This document shows positions 1 to 9,137 of a DNA stretch of 64,000 nt, piece by piece. Numbering within the stretch: position 1 is the stretch's first letter; each line of letters opens with the position of its first letter. The notes under the pieces are model-generated. The model worked only from the letters and a program-made list of their open reading frames with translations. It was not told the DNA's origin and did not search any database. The DNA lies in NCBI GenBank assembly GCA_016872725.1, contig VGZC01000010.1, positions 1 to 64,000 on the forward strand. The letters run 5' to 3'. Position numbers and translations under genes: made by a program. The stretch is from Planctomycetota bacterium. GTDB lineage: Bacteria; Planctomycetota; Planctomycetia; Pirellulales; Pirellulaceae.

Positions 1-14
1 GGAAAGCGCATCGT

Positions 15-1436
15 ATGAGTCCCTTGCGATCACAACCAGCCCTGGATGCGGGGGATTCGGCAATGGCGGAGCCGCCTGGGCGGGAGCATCGCGGGCCGCT
101 GCGTCGGCTTGTGCGTTGGTTTGTCGCCGTCTATTATCCGCGCATGGAAATCGCGGATGGCGACCGCATTCCGCAGGGCGGTCCCGTCCTGCTTTGCGCG
201 AATCACTGCAATTCGCTGATCGATCCGGTGATCATCGGTATCGCGGCGCGGCGCCCGGTCCGCTTCATGGCGAAGGCGCCCCTTTTCGACCACCCGCTCC
301 TCGGGCCCGCGATCACGGCGCTGGGCATGGTTCCCGCGTTTCGCGGCACCGACGATCCGTCGCAGGTTCGCCGCAATCTCGAGAGTCTCGACGTGGGCGC
401 GAAGGTGCTCGTCGAAGGCCACGCGATGGGGATCTTCCCGGAGGGGAAATCCACGGATCAATCGCACCTGGAGATGATCCGATCCGGCGCCGCGAGGATG
501 GCCTTGCAGGCGGCCGAGTCGGGCGCGCGGGACGTTTGCGTCGTTCCCATTGGACTGACCTATGAACGGAGGGAACGGTTCCGAAGTGCGGTGCTCGTGC
601 GCGTCGGTGAGCCGATCGGGGTCAACGCCTTGCTCGCCGCCCATGGCGGCAATGAGCGCGCGGCGCGCCGCGAACTCACGTCGCAACTGGAATCTCGGCT
701 CAAACAGATTGTCGTTCACCTCGAGGAACCGCTGTGGGAGCCGTGGTTCGAGTATCTCGAGCTGCTGGTGCCGGCTCGGCGCGACGCGCCGCATGGCCCC
801 GCGCGCCGTCTTTGGCAGCGCAAGCGCATTGCGGACGCGATCAACTTTTTCCTCGCCAGCGACCGCGCGCGGGCCGATTCGATCGCCTGGGAAATCGCGG
901 ATTTCCACCGGCGAGTCCGGGAAATCGGCCTCGCGCTCGACTCGCCCCTGCTCCACAACCGGGGTCTCCGAACGGCGCTGCCGCTCCTGGCCAGTCTGGC
1001 GTGCCTGCTGCTGCTCTTCATTCCGGCCCTTTGGGGCACGCTCTATCACGTCGTTCCGTTCGTCGTCGTCCGCGCGATCGCCTCGCGTATGGATGCGCGG
1101 ACGACGCAAACCACTTCGACGCACCGACTGATGGTGGGCGCGCCGTTCTATCCGGTCTGGTATGCCGTTGTGACCGTCATGCTCCTTTTCTGGAACGCGC
1201 GTCTGGCGTTCGCCTCGCTCCTTCTCGCGCCGTTCACGGGGCTCGTCGCGTTCCACTATTGGCCTCGAGCGGTCCATACGATGGTGCTCGCCTACCACCA
1301 CGCGCGCGCCCTCGTGTCCCGCGGAGAATTGCTCGACCTGCGGCAACGTCTGACGGCCCTGCGGGAGCGGCTTGGGGAGATGGCCGACGAGTATCGGCGA
1401 GTCGCCGAGGAACCGCGTCCATCGGGCAAACCCTAA
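15..1436 (+). CDS. PlsC-like 1-acyl-glycerol-phosphate acyltransferase with C-terminal membrane domain
   Basis: Probably transfers an acyl chain to (lyso)glycerol-phosphate at the inner membrane during phospholipid synthesis. The PlsC signature is visible: NHCNSLIDP at residues 63-71, an HX5D spacing as in the larger Gat1/Gat2-like bacterial homologues rather than the HX4D of short PlsC, and FPEGKS near residue 140. At 473 residues it is about twice a minimal PlsC. The C-terminal third holds hydrophobic stretches (about 320-350 and 380-420), followed by a helical tail. The first ATG is at 15, but a second in-frame ATG at 63 gives a protein that starts just before the conserved part, so the start is uncertain. 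The acyl acceptor cannot be read from the sequence. Confidence 0.85.
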   Translation: MSPLRSQPALDAGDSAMAEPPGREHRGPLRRLVRWFVAVYYPRMEIADGDRIPQGGPVLLCANHCNSLIDPVIIGIAARRPVRFMAKAPLFDHPLLGPAITALGMVPAFRGTDDPSQVRRNLESLDVGAKVLVEGHAMGIFPEGKSTDQSHLEMIRSGAARMALQAAESGARDVCVVPIGLTYERRERFRSAVLVRVGEPIGVNALLAAHGGNERAARRELTSQLESRLKQIVVHLEEPLWEPWFEYLELLVPARRDAPHGPARRLWQRKRIADAINFFLASDRARADSIAWEIADFHRRVREIGLALDSPLLHNRGLRTALPLLASLACLLLLFIPALWGTLYHVVPFVVVRAIASRMDARTTQTTSTHRLMVGAPFYPVWYAVVTVMLLFWNARLAFASLLLAPFTGLVAFHYWPRAVHTMVLAYHHARALVSRGELLDLRQRLTALRERLGEMADEYRRVAEEPRPSGKP

Positions 1437-1654
1437 CCCATGTCGCCGGTCGCTTCGGCGTGCTCCCTCGACGCCGATGCGCCAACCGCGCTCAGCGCAT
1501 CGGCGCGGGACGCTACCCGAGGATTCTCTCAACTCGTGCCGCTGATTCCGTCGATATACGACCGGATGGGCTCCGGGATCGGTCCGCGCCAAGATCCTAT
1601 CCACGAGCGCCTCAAGAGATTGACGATCCAGAGTGGGGATAATGGACGATCTAC

Positions 1655-2995
1655 GTGAGATTCCCGCATAATCGCACGGCATTTGCTTTGTTGACCTGGG
1701 CGGCGGCCTTGTCGGCGTGTGTCCGTTTCAGTTCAGCCCAGTCCGAGATTCCGCCCCCCGATCTTGATTCCATTGAAAGTCGCGTGCCCGCGATGGCGTG
1801 CGAGCCTCCTTCGAGCGGTAAGGCGTCCCCCGAGCTCGGCACCCTTCGGCCGACGTTTCAACTCGGCGGCCAGATGCAGGTGGACTACCTGTGGGTCGGA
1901 CAAGACGCCGAGAACCGAAAGACGGTCGGCGACGTGAACGACGCCGTCGACATCCGACGCGCGCGATTGGCTGGGCGCGGTGAAATGGGCGACATTATCG
2001 AATACACGATCGGTCTCGACTTCGCGCTCTCGGGACGCCCAACCTTGCTGGACGCCTGGGCCGGTGTACGCGACGTGCCCTTTCTGGGCAACGTCCGGGT
2101 TGGTCATTTCTTTGAGCCGTTTTCACTCGAGCGGCTGACGCAGAACCAACGCCATACCTTCATGGAACGCTCGCTTGCCGACGCGTTTGCCCCCGCTCGC
2201 AATACGGGAATCGAGGCCTACGACTCCTTCGGCGACGGCGATCGGGCGACGTATGCCATCGGGTGGTTCGCATCGTCAAGCGACGCCTATGGCCAACAGT
2301 TCACCGATACCGGAGGACAGGCGATCACGGCGAGAATCACCGGCCTTCCGATTTGGGATGACCTTACCAACGGGAGGTACTTTCTCCATTGGGGCGCGGC
2401 GTACAGCTTTCGGACGCCTCCGTCGGGAACGTTCGCATTTGCCTCGTTTCCAGAAGCCCGGTCGGGCACGCCAACCGCCGACAACATGCCCCCATTCGTC
2501 GATACGGGTCCGATCGAAGCGTCGCACGCCCAGCACTTCGGCGTGGAACTGGCGTGGGTCGCCGGGCCGCTTTCCGTGCAGTCCGAGTACATCATCGTCT
2601 CGCTCGACCGGGCGTCGGGACCGGACCCGGTCTTGGACGCCGCATACGTCCAAGTCGGGTATTTCCTCACCGGTGAGAACCGAACGTATAACAAGGCGTT
2701 CGGCATCATGGACCGGGTCTTTCCATTCAACGACATGGCCCGCGCGGGAACGGGCGCGGGCGCTTCCTGGGCAGGAAGCGGCGCGTGGGAGATTGCCGCG
2801 CGTGGGTCGTATATCGACCTGGAGGACGCCAACGTCCAGGGCGGTGCGATGAACGATCTTACCATCGGACTCAACTGGTACCTCAACGCCTACTCGCGCG
2901 TGAGATGGGAGTTGGTCCAGGCGAACCTCGACCGTGCCCCGGTGGGAAGAAGCCGGGCCTGGATCGCGGGGATGCGGTTCGACGTCGATTTCTAG
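1655..2995 (+). CDS. OprP/OprO-like outer-membrane porin
   Basis: Predicted outer-membrane beta-barrel of the phosphate-selective porin O/P family, which allows passive entry of small anions or other solutes. A hydrophobic signal segment (about residues 8-29, ending near SSAQ) precedes a mature region of alternating aromatic strands. Typical family features are a QMQVDY-like first strand, the phrase RRARLAGRGEMGD, a central VRVGHFFEPFSLERLTQN, and a C-terminus ending in aromatic/acidic FDVDF as expected for Bam-dependent insertion. The length of 446 residues is normal for the family. The start is a GTG; no in-frame ATG lies before the signal sequence. Phosphate specificity is not shown by the sequence. 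The 218 bases before it hold no convincing gene. Confidence 0.85.
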   Translation: MRFPHNRTAFALLTWAAALSACVRFSSAQSEIPPPDLDSIESRVPAMACEPPSSGKASPELGTLRPTFQLGGQMQVDYLWVGQDAENRKTVGDVNDAVDIRRARLAGRGEMGDIIEYTIGLDFALSGRPTLLDAWAGVRDVPFLGNVRVGHFFEPFSLERLTQNQRHTFMERSLADAFAPARNTGIEAYDSFGDGDRATYAIGWFASSSDAYGQQFTDTGGQAITARITGLPIWDDLTNGRYFLHWGAAYSFRTPPSGTFAFASFPEARSGTPTADNMPPFVDTGPIEASHAQHFGVELAWVAGPLSVQSEYIIVSLDRASGPDPVLDAAYVQVGYFLTGENRTYNKAFGIMDRVFPFNDMARAGTGAGASWAGSGAWEIAARGSYIDLEDANVQGGAMNDLTIGLNWYLNAYSRVRWELVQANLDRAPVGRSRAWIAGMRFDVDF

Positions 2996-3107
2996 CGGGC
3001 GGCGCGCTTTCGACCTGTATTTCCGCTACACTGCGTGCGGGCGGCTTCAAAGGGCGGAGCCGGTGCGGTCCGTCAACGGAAGGCGAGATCTTCGCCGGGG
3101 ACTCGCC

Positions 3108-3833
3108 ATGCTCAAGAAGGCCATCCTTCCGCTGTTGATCGCGGGCGTCGGCTTGGCCGCCCTCCATGGGCTCGGTATCACGCTCGATCTTCAGTGCCTC
3201 GCGCGCCGAGAATCCGACCTCCGCGCTTTCGGGGACGACCATCCCGTGCTCGTGTGGTTCATCGCATTCGCCGCGTACGTCGCCGTCACCGGCCTTTCGC
3301 TTCCCGGCGCGACGCCCATGTCGCTCCTCTACGGCTGGCACTTCGGTTGGCTCGGCGGCGTCGTGCTCGTCAGTTTCGCGTCGACGGCCGGAGCGACGGT
3401 TGCCTTCCTGCTCAGTCGCTTCCTTTTCCGCGACGCGATCCTCGCCCGGTTCGGCGACCGGTTCGCGGCGTTCAATCAGTCTTTGAAAAGGGAAGGGCCC
3501 TTCTTCCTGTTCACGTTGCGGCTGATACCGGCGGTGCCCTTCGTCGTGATCAACGCCGTCATGGGTCTGACGCCGATCCGCGTGAGGACGTTCTGGTGGG
3601 TCAGTCAGCTCGGCATGCTTCCGGGAACGGCCGTCTATCTCTACGCCGGATCAAGCTTCCCCAGCCTGCAAACGCTGGCCGATCAGGGTATCTCCGCCGT
3701 ATTCACGCGGACTCAACTGGCCCTAATCACGACGGCATTCGTACTGCTCGGCGCGTTTCCGCTCGCCGTGCGCGTTACGATGGCGTGGATATCCGCGTTG
3801 TGGCGCGTTCCACGTCCAGATAAGAAGGCGTGA
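3108..3833 (+). CDS. VTT/SNARE-associated (DedA/TVP38-like) membrane protein
   Basis: Integral membrane protein of the VTT (TVP38/TMEM64) family; members are implicated in lipid scrambling and membrane homeostasis. I start it at the ATG at 3108 because it opens directly into a membrane segment (MLKKAILPLLIAGVG); reading from the longer frame at 2934 would add an Arg-rich stretch with no signal. Several membrane helices follow. The family core is present, including the LPGATPMSLLYGWHFG re-entrant region, the FLLSRFLFRD segment and RLIPAVPFVVINAVMGLTPI. The length of 241 residues is typical. Its stop overlaps the first codon of the decayed glucosidase downstream. Confidence 0.83.
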   Translation: MLKKAILPLLIAGVGLAALHGLGITLDLQCLARRESDLRAFGDDHPVLVWFIAFAAYVAVTGLSLPGATPMSLLYGWHFGWLGGVVLVSFASTAGATVAFLLSRFLFRDAILARFGDRFAAFNQSLKREGPFFLFTLRLIPAVPFVVINAVMGLTPIRVRTFWWVSQLGMLPGTAVYLYAGSSFPSLQTLADQGISAVFTRTQLALITTAFVLLGAFPLAVRVTMAWISALWRVPRPDKKA

Positions 3834-5868
3834 AGGGGCTTCCGCTTGGAATCACGGATCGTCAGTGCCGGTTGTGCTTCGCGCTCGCATTGTGGAACGA
3901 ACGCGATCCGATCCTGAAGGAACGTCTGTTCGGATTGACGGGCCCGCAGGGCAATCACGGCGAGGACGTCAAGGAGTGTTACTACTACCTCGGTTCGACT
4001 CCGACGCACGCGTACATGAAAGCGCTCTACAAGTATCCGCAAGCCGAGTATCCCTACGAAGCCCTGATTCGCGAGAACCGGAACCGCGGCCGCGAGGAGC
4101 CCGAGTTTGAACTGCAGGACACGGGCATCTTCGACGCCGGCCGGTATTTCGACATCTTCATCGAATACGCCAAGGCGTCGCCCAACGACATCCTCATCCG
4201 CATCACGGTCGCGAACCGAGGTCCGGATCCCGCGACGCTCCATCTCCTGCCGACGGTCTGGTTCCGCAACACGTGGTCGTGGGGTGGGCGCCGCGAAGGA
4301 TGCGAACCCAAACCTCGACTTCAGCGAATGGACGATTGCCATATCGAAGCGAGCCACCACACACTCGGGACTTTTTCCTTGTCGGCTGATGCGGCGACAT
4401 TCGGATCGCGCCCCGCCATGCTCTTCACCGAGAACGAATCCCATCTCGCGCGGCTGGCAGGTTCGACGAACAAAAGCCCGTTCGTCAAGGACGCCATCCA
4501 TCGCTGCGTGATCGGCGGCGAAAAGGGGGCGGTGAATCCCGACGCATTCGGCACGAAGGCCTCCGTGCATCAGGTCGTCGTATTGCGTGGAGGCGAATCG
4601 GCCACGCGCGCTGCGGTTATCGAGCGACGGGGAAACCCCGGCCGAACGGTTCGGAATGGGTTTTGACGCCGTGTTCGAGGAGCGTCGACGCGAAGCGGAC
4701 GCGTTCTACGATCATCGGATGCACTCGGCGCTCGAACAGCCCGAGCGGAACGTGGCGCGGCAGGCGTGCGCCGGGTTGTTGTGGAGTAAACAGTTCTATC
4801 ACTACAGCGTTTCCGACTGGCTTCTTGGAGACACCGACCAGCCCCTTCCGCCGGAATCGCGCAAAGACGGCCGCAATCGCGACTGGCCTCATGTATATGC
4901 ACGCCAACGGAGCCATTCCCGCGTACGAGGATGTCGCGTCCAAGTTCTTCGAACACTTCACCGCGATCGCCGACGCGATCAACCATTTGGGAGGAACCGG
5001 GCTCTGGGATGACCAGGACGGATTCTACTACGACGAGATCCATATGGACGGCCGGGAGATCCCGCTGAAGACACGGTCGCTCGTGGGGCTCATCCCCCTG
5101 ATCGCGGTCGAGGTCCTCGACGAGCACGTTCTGGACGGACTTCCCGAATTCCGAAAACGCATGGATTGGTTCCTGAAGCACCGGACCGATCTGGCTGAAC
5201 GCGTTTCCTGCATCGAACCGCTCGACGCGCACCAAGCCGACCATCGTCGGCGGCTCCTCGCCCTTCCATCGCGCGACCGGCTGACAAGGATGCTCGCCTA
5301 TATGCTCGACGAGACCGAGTTCCTTTCCCCCTTTGGAATTCGATCGCTTTCGAAAGTCCACGAACGGGCGCCTTATGTCTTCCGTTGCGGAGGCGAGGAG
5401 TTCCACGTTCGATATGATCCCGGCGAGTCCACCACGGGCCTGTTTGGCGGAAACTCCAACTGGCGAGGTCCCGTCTGGCTGCCGTTGAACTTCCTGATCA
5501 TCGAAGCCCTGGAACGATACCACTATGTCTACGGAGACACCTTGCGTGTCGATTTCCCGACGGGGTCCGGCAACCCGCGGAGTTTGAAGCAGGTCGCCGA
5601 CGAACTCTCCGATCGTCTCGTGCGCCTGTTCGTGCCGGGATCGGATGGCCGTCGTCTATGCCACGGCGATGATCGGTGTTACGTCGACGACGCGCACTGG
5701 CGCGACCTTGTCCTGTTCCACGAGTACTTCCATGGCGAGAGCGGCCGAGGTTGCGGCGCCGGGCACCAGACCGGTTGGACGGCCCTCGTGACGCTCCTCA
5801 TGGAAAAGGCCGCCAAACGAAACGCGCGATCCGCGATGAAGACCACCCATCCATCGCACGGGCACTGA
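3830..5868 (+). pseudogene. Decayed GH63 (MGH1-like) glucosidase
   Basis: Remains of a bacterial glycoside hydrolase family 63 alpha-glucosidase, normally near 880 residues. Homology is split over three frames. 3830 to about 4610 carries RLCFALALWNERDPILKERL, HGEDVKE and STPTHAYMK. About 4610-4885 carries FDAVFEERRREADAFY, LLWSKQFYHY and PESRKDGRNRDW. About 4885-5868 carries FFEHF, GLWDDQDGFYYDE and NSNWRGPVWLPLN. The N-terminal 50-60 residues are missing: the reading begins straight after the VTT gene. Two internal segments are also gone, one after GRNRDW and one fused at the word PAYE, which removes the region that holds the family's catalytic Asp. It cannot make an active enzyme as written. 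Family comparison is from memory; sequencing error could explain single frameshifts but not the missing blocks. Confidence 0.88.
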
Positions 5869-5895
5869 CCCGTGAGGCACGCTCGCCCCACGTCA

Positions 5896-6507
5896 TCAGT
5901 CCCGCCCACGCGCGCGGCGTTTCAGGCCGAGCAGACTTAGGATCCCGCCTCCGATCCAGATAACCGTTCCGACGATCCACAGTACGGTCAAGAGCGAAAC
6001 GAGGCCTCCCGCGAAGACGGCGAACTTCCAGTTCGATACGCAAAACAGGCGCAGTTCCTTCGCCTGAGGGTCTTTCAGGAACTGCTCCACGTCTTCCACG
6101 CGGCCCTTGATGTTGACGGGCGATACGGAAACTTCCAACAACTCGTCCTCCGCCGCTCCATGCAGGATCAGGAATGCCTCGTCCTCGGACCGCACCCTGC
6201 GTTTGCCCGGCTCCGGACGCGATCGAGACAGCGTACCCTCGTGAAACCGGTCGTTGACGCCGACGACTCCGGTCACCTGTTGCCGCGCGTAGGGCACGAA
6301 GAAGAGCAAGCAGGTCGACGACGATGCGCGTACCTCGTCGCCGACGCGTTCCAGTCGGACGTAACTCACCGGCGCGATGGCCGTGAAGAGCGCCGGAAAG
6401 CCTCCGCAAAAAGCGGCGCCCAACAGGAAGGCTCCGAAGGAAGTGCGGGTTTTCCGAGCGGCCGGTGGTTTGTTTCCGTTCGAGTGGTCGTTTTCCGGGC
6501 TACTCAT
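5896..6507 (-). CDS. Hypothetical membrane protein with two hydrophobic segments
   Basis: Not recognised. About 203 residues from the ATG at 6507, which has a GGAG about nine bases upstream; an alternative start at 6570 adds 21 residues. After a hydrophilic N-terminus there is one hydrophobic stretch near residues 25-45 (SFGAFLLGAAFCGGFPALF). Then comes a polar middle region of about 100 residues rich in beta-type sequence, and a second long hydrophobic stretch near the end (FAVFAGGLVSLLTVLWIVGTVIW). The tail is Arg-rich (KRRARGRD), so the C-terminus probably lies in the cytoplasm. The polar domain would lie on the outer face of the membrane. It is followed on the same strand by the unrelated gene ending at 6718. 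Confidence 0.6.
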   Translation of the reverse strand: MSSPENDHSNGNKPPAARKTRTSFGAFLLGAAFCGGFPALFTAIAPVSYVRLERVGDEVRASSSTCLLFFVPYARQQVTGVVGVNDRFHEGTLSRSRPEPGKRRVRSEDEAFLILHGAAEDELLEVSVSPVNIKGRVEDVEQFLKDPQAKELRLFCVSNWKFAVFAGGLVSLLTVLWIVGTVIWIGGGILSLLGLKRRARGRD

Positions 6508-6717
6508 CGCCGAGTGACTCCATGGGTCGCACACGAACATGGAGGCCTCTATGCTACCATAGTCGGCCACCGCGGTGTTTTTGTTTCGCCGCTCGGCGAG
6601 TCACCGACCTGGCATCTTGCGAAGAGCCAACGCATGTCCGCACGTCGTTCTGTTCCGCGAGGTTTCCGGCGAATGTTCGGGTCGGAATCGTGCGAAGGTC
6701 GGCCCCGTCGAAATCGT

Positions 6718-7431
6718 TCACGGAGTCGGCGGCACCATGCGTTGCACGCGGAATCGCACCGAGGCTCGGCTGTCGGGCCACGGCGGCTCACCCGCGGGCG
6801 GTACCGGGCCCCACGCGCTCCATGACTCGAACGCGCTGCCGGGGCGCGCCGGAAGCGGTATGAGAAAACCGACGATGGACGCCCCGTCCATTTCCGCGAC
6901 AATCGACCGCTCACCTCGCGCGGTGAACAGAAACACGTCGGCCGGTATGACCCAACGACCGCCGTCCGATCGAACGCGTTCGAGATGCAACTCGCCGCGC
7001 TCCGCCGCGCGCTCACGCCGGCCGACCACGGAGCCGAGCGTGAACGAACCGTGGCCGACCGGTTTCACGCTCCCGACGGGAAGTCGGATCTCGACTTCCA
7101 GCCGAAGTAAACTCCCGTCGACCTTCGGCGGGATGTCGGCAAAGCGGAAGAGCGCGAGCCATGCGAGCGCGGCGCTGCCGACGACGCACCCAACCGGCCA
7201 GCCGATGGTCTGCGCGAGCCCGGTCGACGCGAGGAACCACGAGGATACCGCGCCGAGGGCCATACCGATGAATCCGCCGACGAGGGCCATGGCCACGATC
7301 AAGTATCCGGACGCGCCTTCGCGCGACGTCACCTGATACCAGTCGACATACGTTCCCGCGACAAAACCCGCGCTCAACAGGCCGACGAACCCGGTCAATA
7401 CGGTCGCAAGGAGAACGTGCACGATGTCCAT
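6718..7431 (-). CDS. Hypothetical polytopic membrane protein
   Basis: Not recognised. 237 residues from an ATG at 7431. The N-terminal half has three hydrophobic segments (about residues 5-28, 43-68 and 77-98), and the C-terminal half is a soluble, beta-rich region with no motif that I can name. It lies on the same strand as the other small membrane protein (5896-6507) and the two could be co-transcribed, but 210 bases separate them. The coding call rests on the clear alternation of membrane helices and a polar domain and on the absence of a better frame on either strand. Confidence 0.55.
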   Translation of the reverse strand: MDIVHVLLATVLTGFVGLLSAGFVAGTYVDWYQVTSREGASGYLIVAMALVGGFIGMALGAVSSWFLASTGLAQTIGWPVGCVVGSAALAWLALFRFADIPPKVDGSLLRLEVEIRLPVGSVKPVGHGSFTLGSVVGRRERAAERGELHLERVRSDGGRWVIPADVFLFTARGERSIVAEMDGASIVGFLIPLPARPGSAFESWSAWGPVPPAGEPPWPDSRASVRFRVQRMVPPTP

Positions 7432-7828
7432 TCGGGTGCGTGCCTGCCTCAGGAACGACGAACGTGGCCAGTGATCCTAGCAGCCTTCGCCCCTGGAATC
7501 AACGATTCGCGGTGTTCGTCGGATCGGCGGGCGGTCTCGCCGATCCCGCGGGACGTGTGCCCCGGACGGATTCGATCGGCACGTCGCATTCACACGTATG
7601 ACACGGAATCGTCACCCGAAGCAAGCGGCCTTCGGACCATCGCGCGGACGGTGGCCGGACGGTGCACGGCAACGCGGGAAAAAAAACCCGACGGTCTTTG
7701 TGCCCCGAGGGGCCGCACCATCTACCCGGCGCCGCCGAGACGAGCGTGGCGGCGGCGAGAAGAGCATGGCGGCGGCGAGAAGAGCGTGGCGGCGAGATGC
7801 GACGGTTCCGCGGCGCCGGGTCGTTGGC
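7432..7828. other. Intergenic region, about 400 bases, no gene recognised
   Basis: Separates the start of the membrane protein at 7431 from the 3' end of the radical SAM gene. I see no convincing coding frame. The only structure is a short tandem repeat at 7742-7797. The promoter for the membrane-protein gene should lie here, but no clear -35/-10 pair stands out. Confidence 0.5.
7742..7797. repeat. 20-bp tandem repeat, 2.8 copies
   Basis: The unit gagcgtggcggcggcgagaa occurs at 7742-7761, with one substitution at 7762-7781, and again in truncated form at 7782-7797. It sits just past the 3' end of the radical SAM gene and outside any gene I call. It looks like a replication-slippage product. 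Three copies without spacers rule out a CRISPR array. Confidence 0.8.
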
Positions 7829-8881
7829 CTATCGGGTCGTCGCGCCGCGGCAGCTCGAACCGGCCCCCGCCGTGCAGCCGAAGCAATGCGGACCCAGGAC
7901 AATCTCGCGATGCGACAACCTTGCGTAGTCGAAGTCCCCGACGCGCGACGGGCGACCCCGAAATACGCCCAGGTTCAGCATCTGGTTGAAGTCGCAATCG
8001 AACAACCGACCATCCCAGCCCACCGAAAGCGTGTTGCGGCACATCACGCCCGCAACGGCCAGCGGATTGAATGCATCGACCAGCGTCCGCATGTATGGCT
8101 CAAATTGGTTCGTCCTGACGAGATGCTCCAGATACCGACTGATCGGCATGTTGGTGATCGTGAACAGACGACTGAACCGAATTCCGTAACGCGCGTCGAG
8201 CTCGCGCCGGTAGGCCGACTCCAATTCTTTCTGATCCGGAGGCAGGCTTGGCCCCACGGGGTTGTAAACGAGCGTGAGCGTGAGTCCGCTTCCGTCGTGG
8301 CCGTACCCCAGCGCGTTCAGCAGTCCGAGCGATTCGATCGACGCGGCAAAGGCGCCCTCCCCGCGCTGCGCGTCGGTATTGTCCTCAAGATAGCACGGCA
8401 GCGACGCGACGATTTCGACCTGATTGGCCGCGAGGAACTCCGGGAGATCCCGATACCCGTTCGCGCGCAGGATCGTAAGGTTGCACCGATCGATCACGTG
8501 TCGGCCGAGGGCGCGCGCCTCGCGCACGACGTGGCGGAAGTGCGGATTCATCTCCGGCGCGCCGCCCGTGAGGTCGAGTGCGCGGATTTGCGCGTGCTTG
8601 CTCAGGACGTCCAGACAGGCGTCCACGGTCGGCCGGTCCATGAGTTCGCGTCGATCCGGACCGGCGTCGACATGACAGTGAAGGCAGCTCATGTTGCAGA
8701 GCTTGCCGAGGTTGATTTGCAGAATCTCGATTCGATCGGCGGCCGGCGCCGCAATACCGCCATCCCGCAGCTTGTCCGCGAAACGGGGAATGCCGCGCGG
8801 GGACCCAAGGACGACACGTTGCCGATCCGGGCTTGCAAGCGCATCGTCTCGGCGCTGTAGTGACGTGGTTGCCCGACTCAT
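7829..8881 (-). CDS. ArsS-like radical SAM/Cys-rich protein
   Basis: Radical S-adenosylmethionine enzyme of the group annotated as arsenosugar biosynthesis protein ArsS (radical SAM/Cys-rich domain). The [4Fe-4S] motif CNMSCLHC is near residues 62-69, followed by the GGAPEM glycine-rich SAM-binding strand. The C-terminal domain has the diagnostic extra cysteines: GVMCRNTLSVGWDG, FDCDFNQML and HCFGCTAGAGSSC. I start at the ATG at 8881, since the in-frame ATG at 8968 would add an Arg-rich stretch with no homology. The protein then has 350 residues, normal for the family. No arsenic methyltransferase or arsenic-resistance gene lies within the window, so the substrate is uncertain; members without arsenic context may act on other small molecules. 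Confidence 0.85.
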   Translation of the reverse strand: MSRATTSLQRRDDALASPDRQRVVLGSPRGIPRFADKLRDGGIAAPAADRIEILQINLGKLCNMSCLHCHVDAGPDRRELMDRPTVDACLDVLSKHAQIRALDLTGGAPEMNPHFRHVVREARALGRHVIDRCNLTILRANGYRDLPEFLAANQVEIVASLPCYLEDNTDAQRGEGAFAASIESLGLLNALGYGHDGSGLTLTLVYNPVGPSLPPDQKELESAYRRELDARYGIRFSRLFTITNMPISRYLEHLVRTNQFEPYMRTLVDAFNPLAVAGVMCRNTLSVGWDGRLFDCDFNQMLNLGVFRGRPSRVGDFDYARLSHREIVLGPHCFGCTAGAGSSCRGATTR

Positions 8882-9137
8882 CGCGTTGAATAGCCTTCTG
8901 TTTCGTGACTTGCACGGAATCCCGCGTCGGGAACCGTTCTTTTCACGCCGCCTTCTCATGAATTCCATCGTGAAAGGCCCACTGGCCTCACGAGCGGTCG
9001 CTCGTCACCCGACATCATCGATCCCAAGGGCGTGATTCGATACAAGTGCGCGGGTAGCCCCGGGCATCCAAGCGATCGACACGGCCTTGGAGAAGGTGCT
9101 CCACGAATGGGAACCGATGCCGCGATGATCCAAGCGG

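Noticed and set aside
1440-1658. Small 72-residue frame between the acyltransferase and the porin
   Set aside because: No homology, no good ribosome site and biased composition; more likely non-coding.
30-1682. 550-residue open frame opposite the acyltransferase gene
   Set aside because: Composition is dominated by Arg, Asp and Glu, with no recognisable domain. The plus strand has clear PlsC motifs.
4587-5012. Separate 141-residue gene inside the glucosidase region
   Set aside because: Its sequence continues the GH63 homology from the first frame, so it is a frameshifted part of the pseudogene, not a gene of its own.
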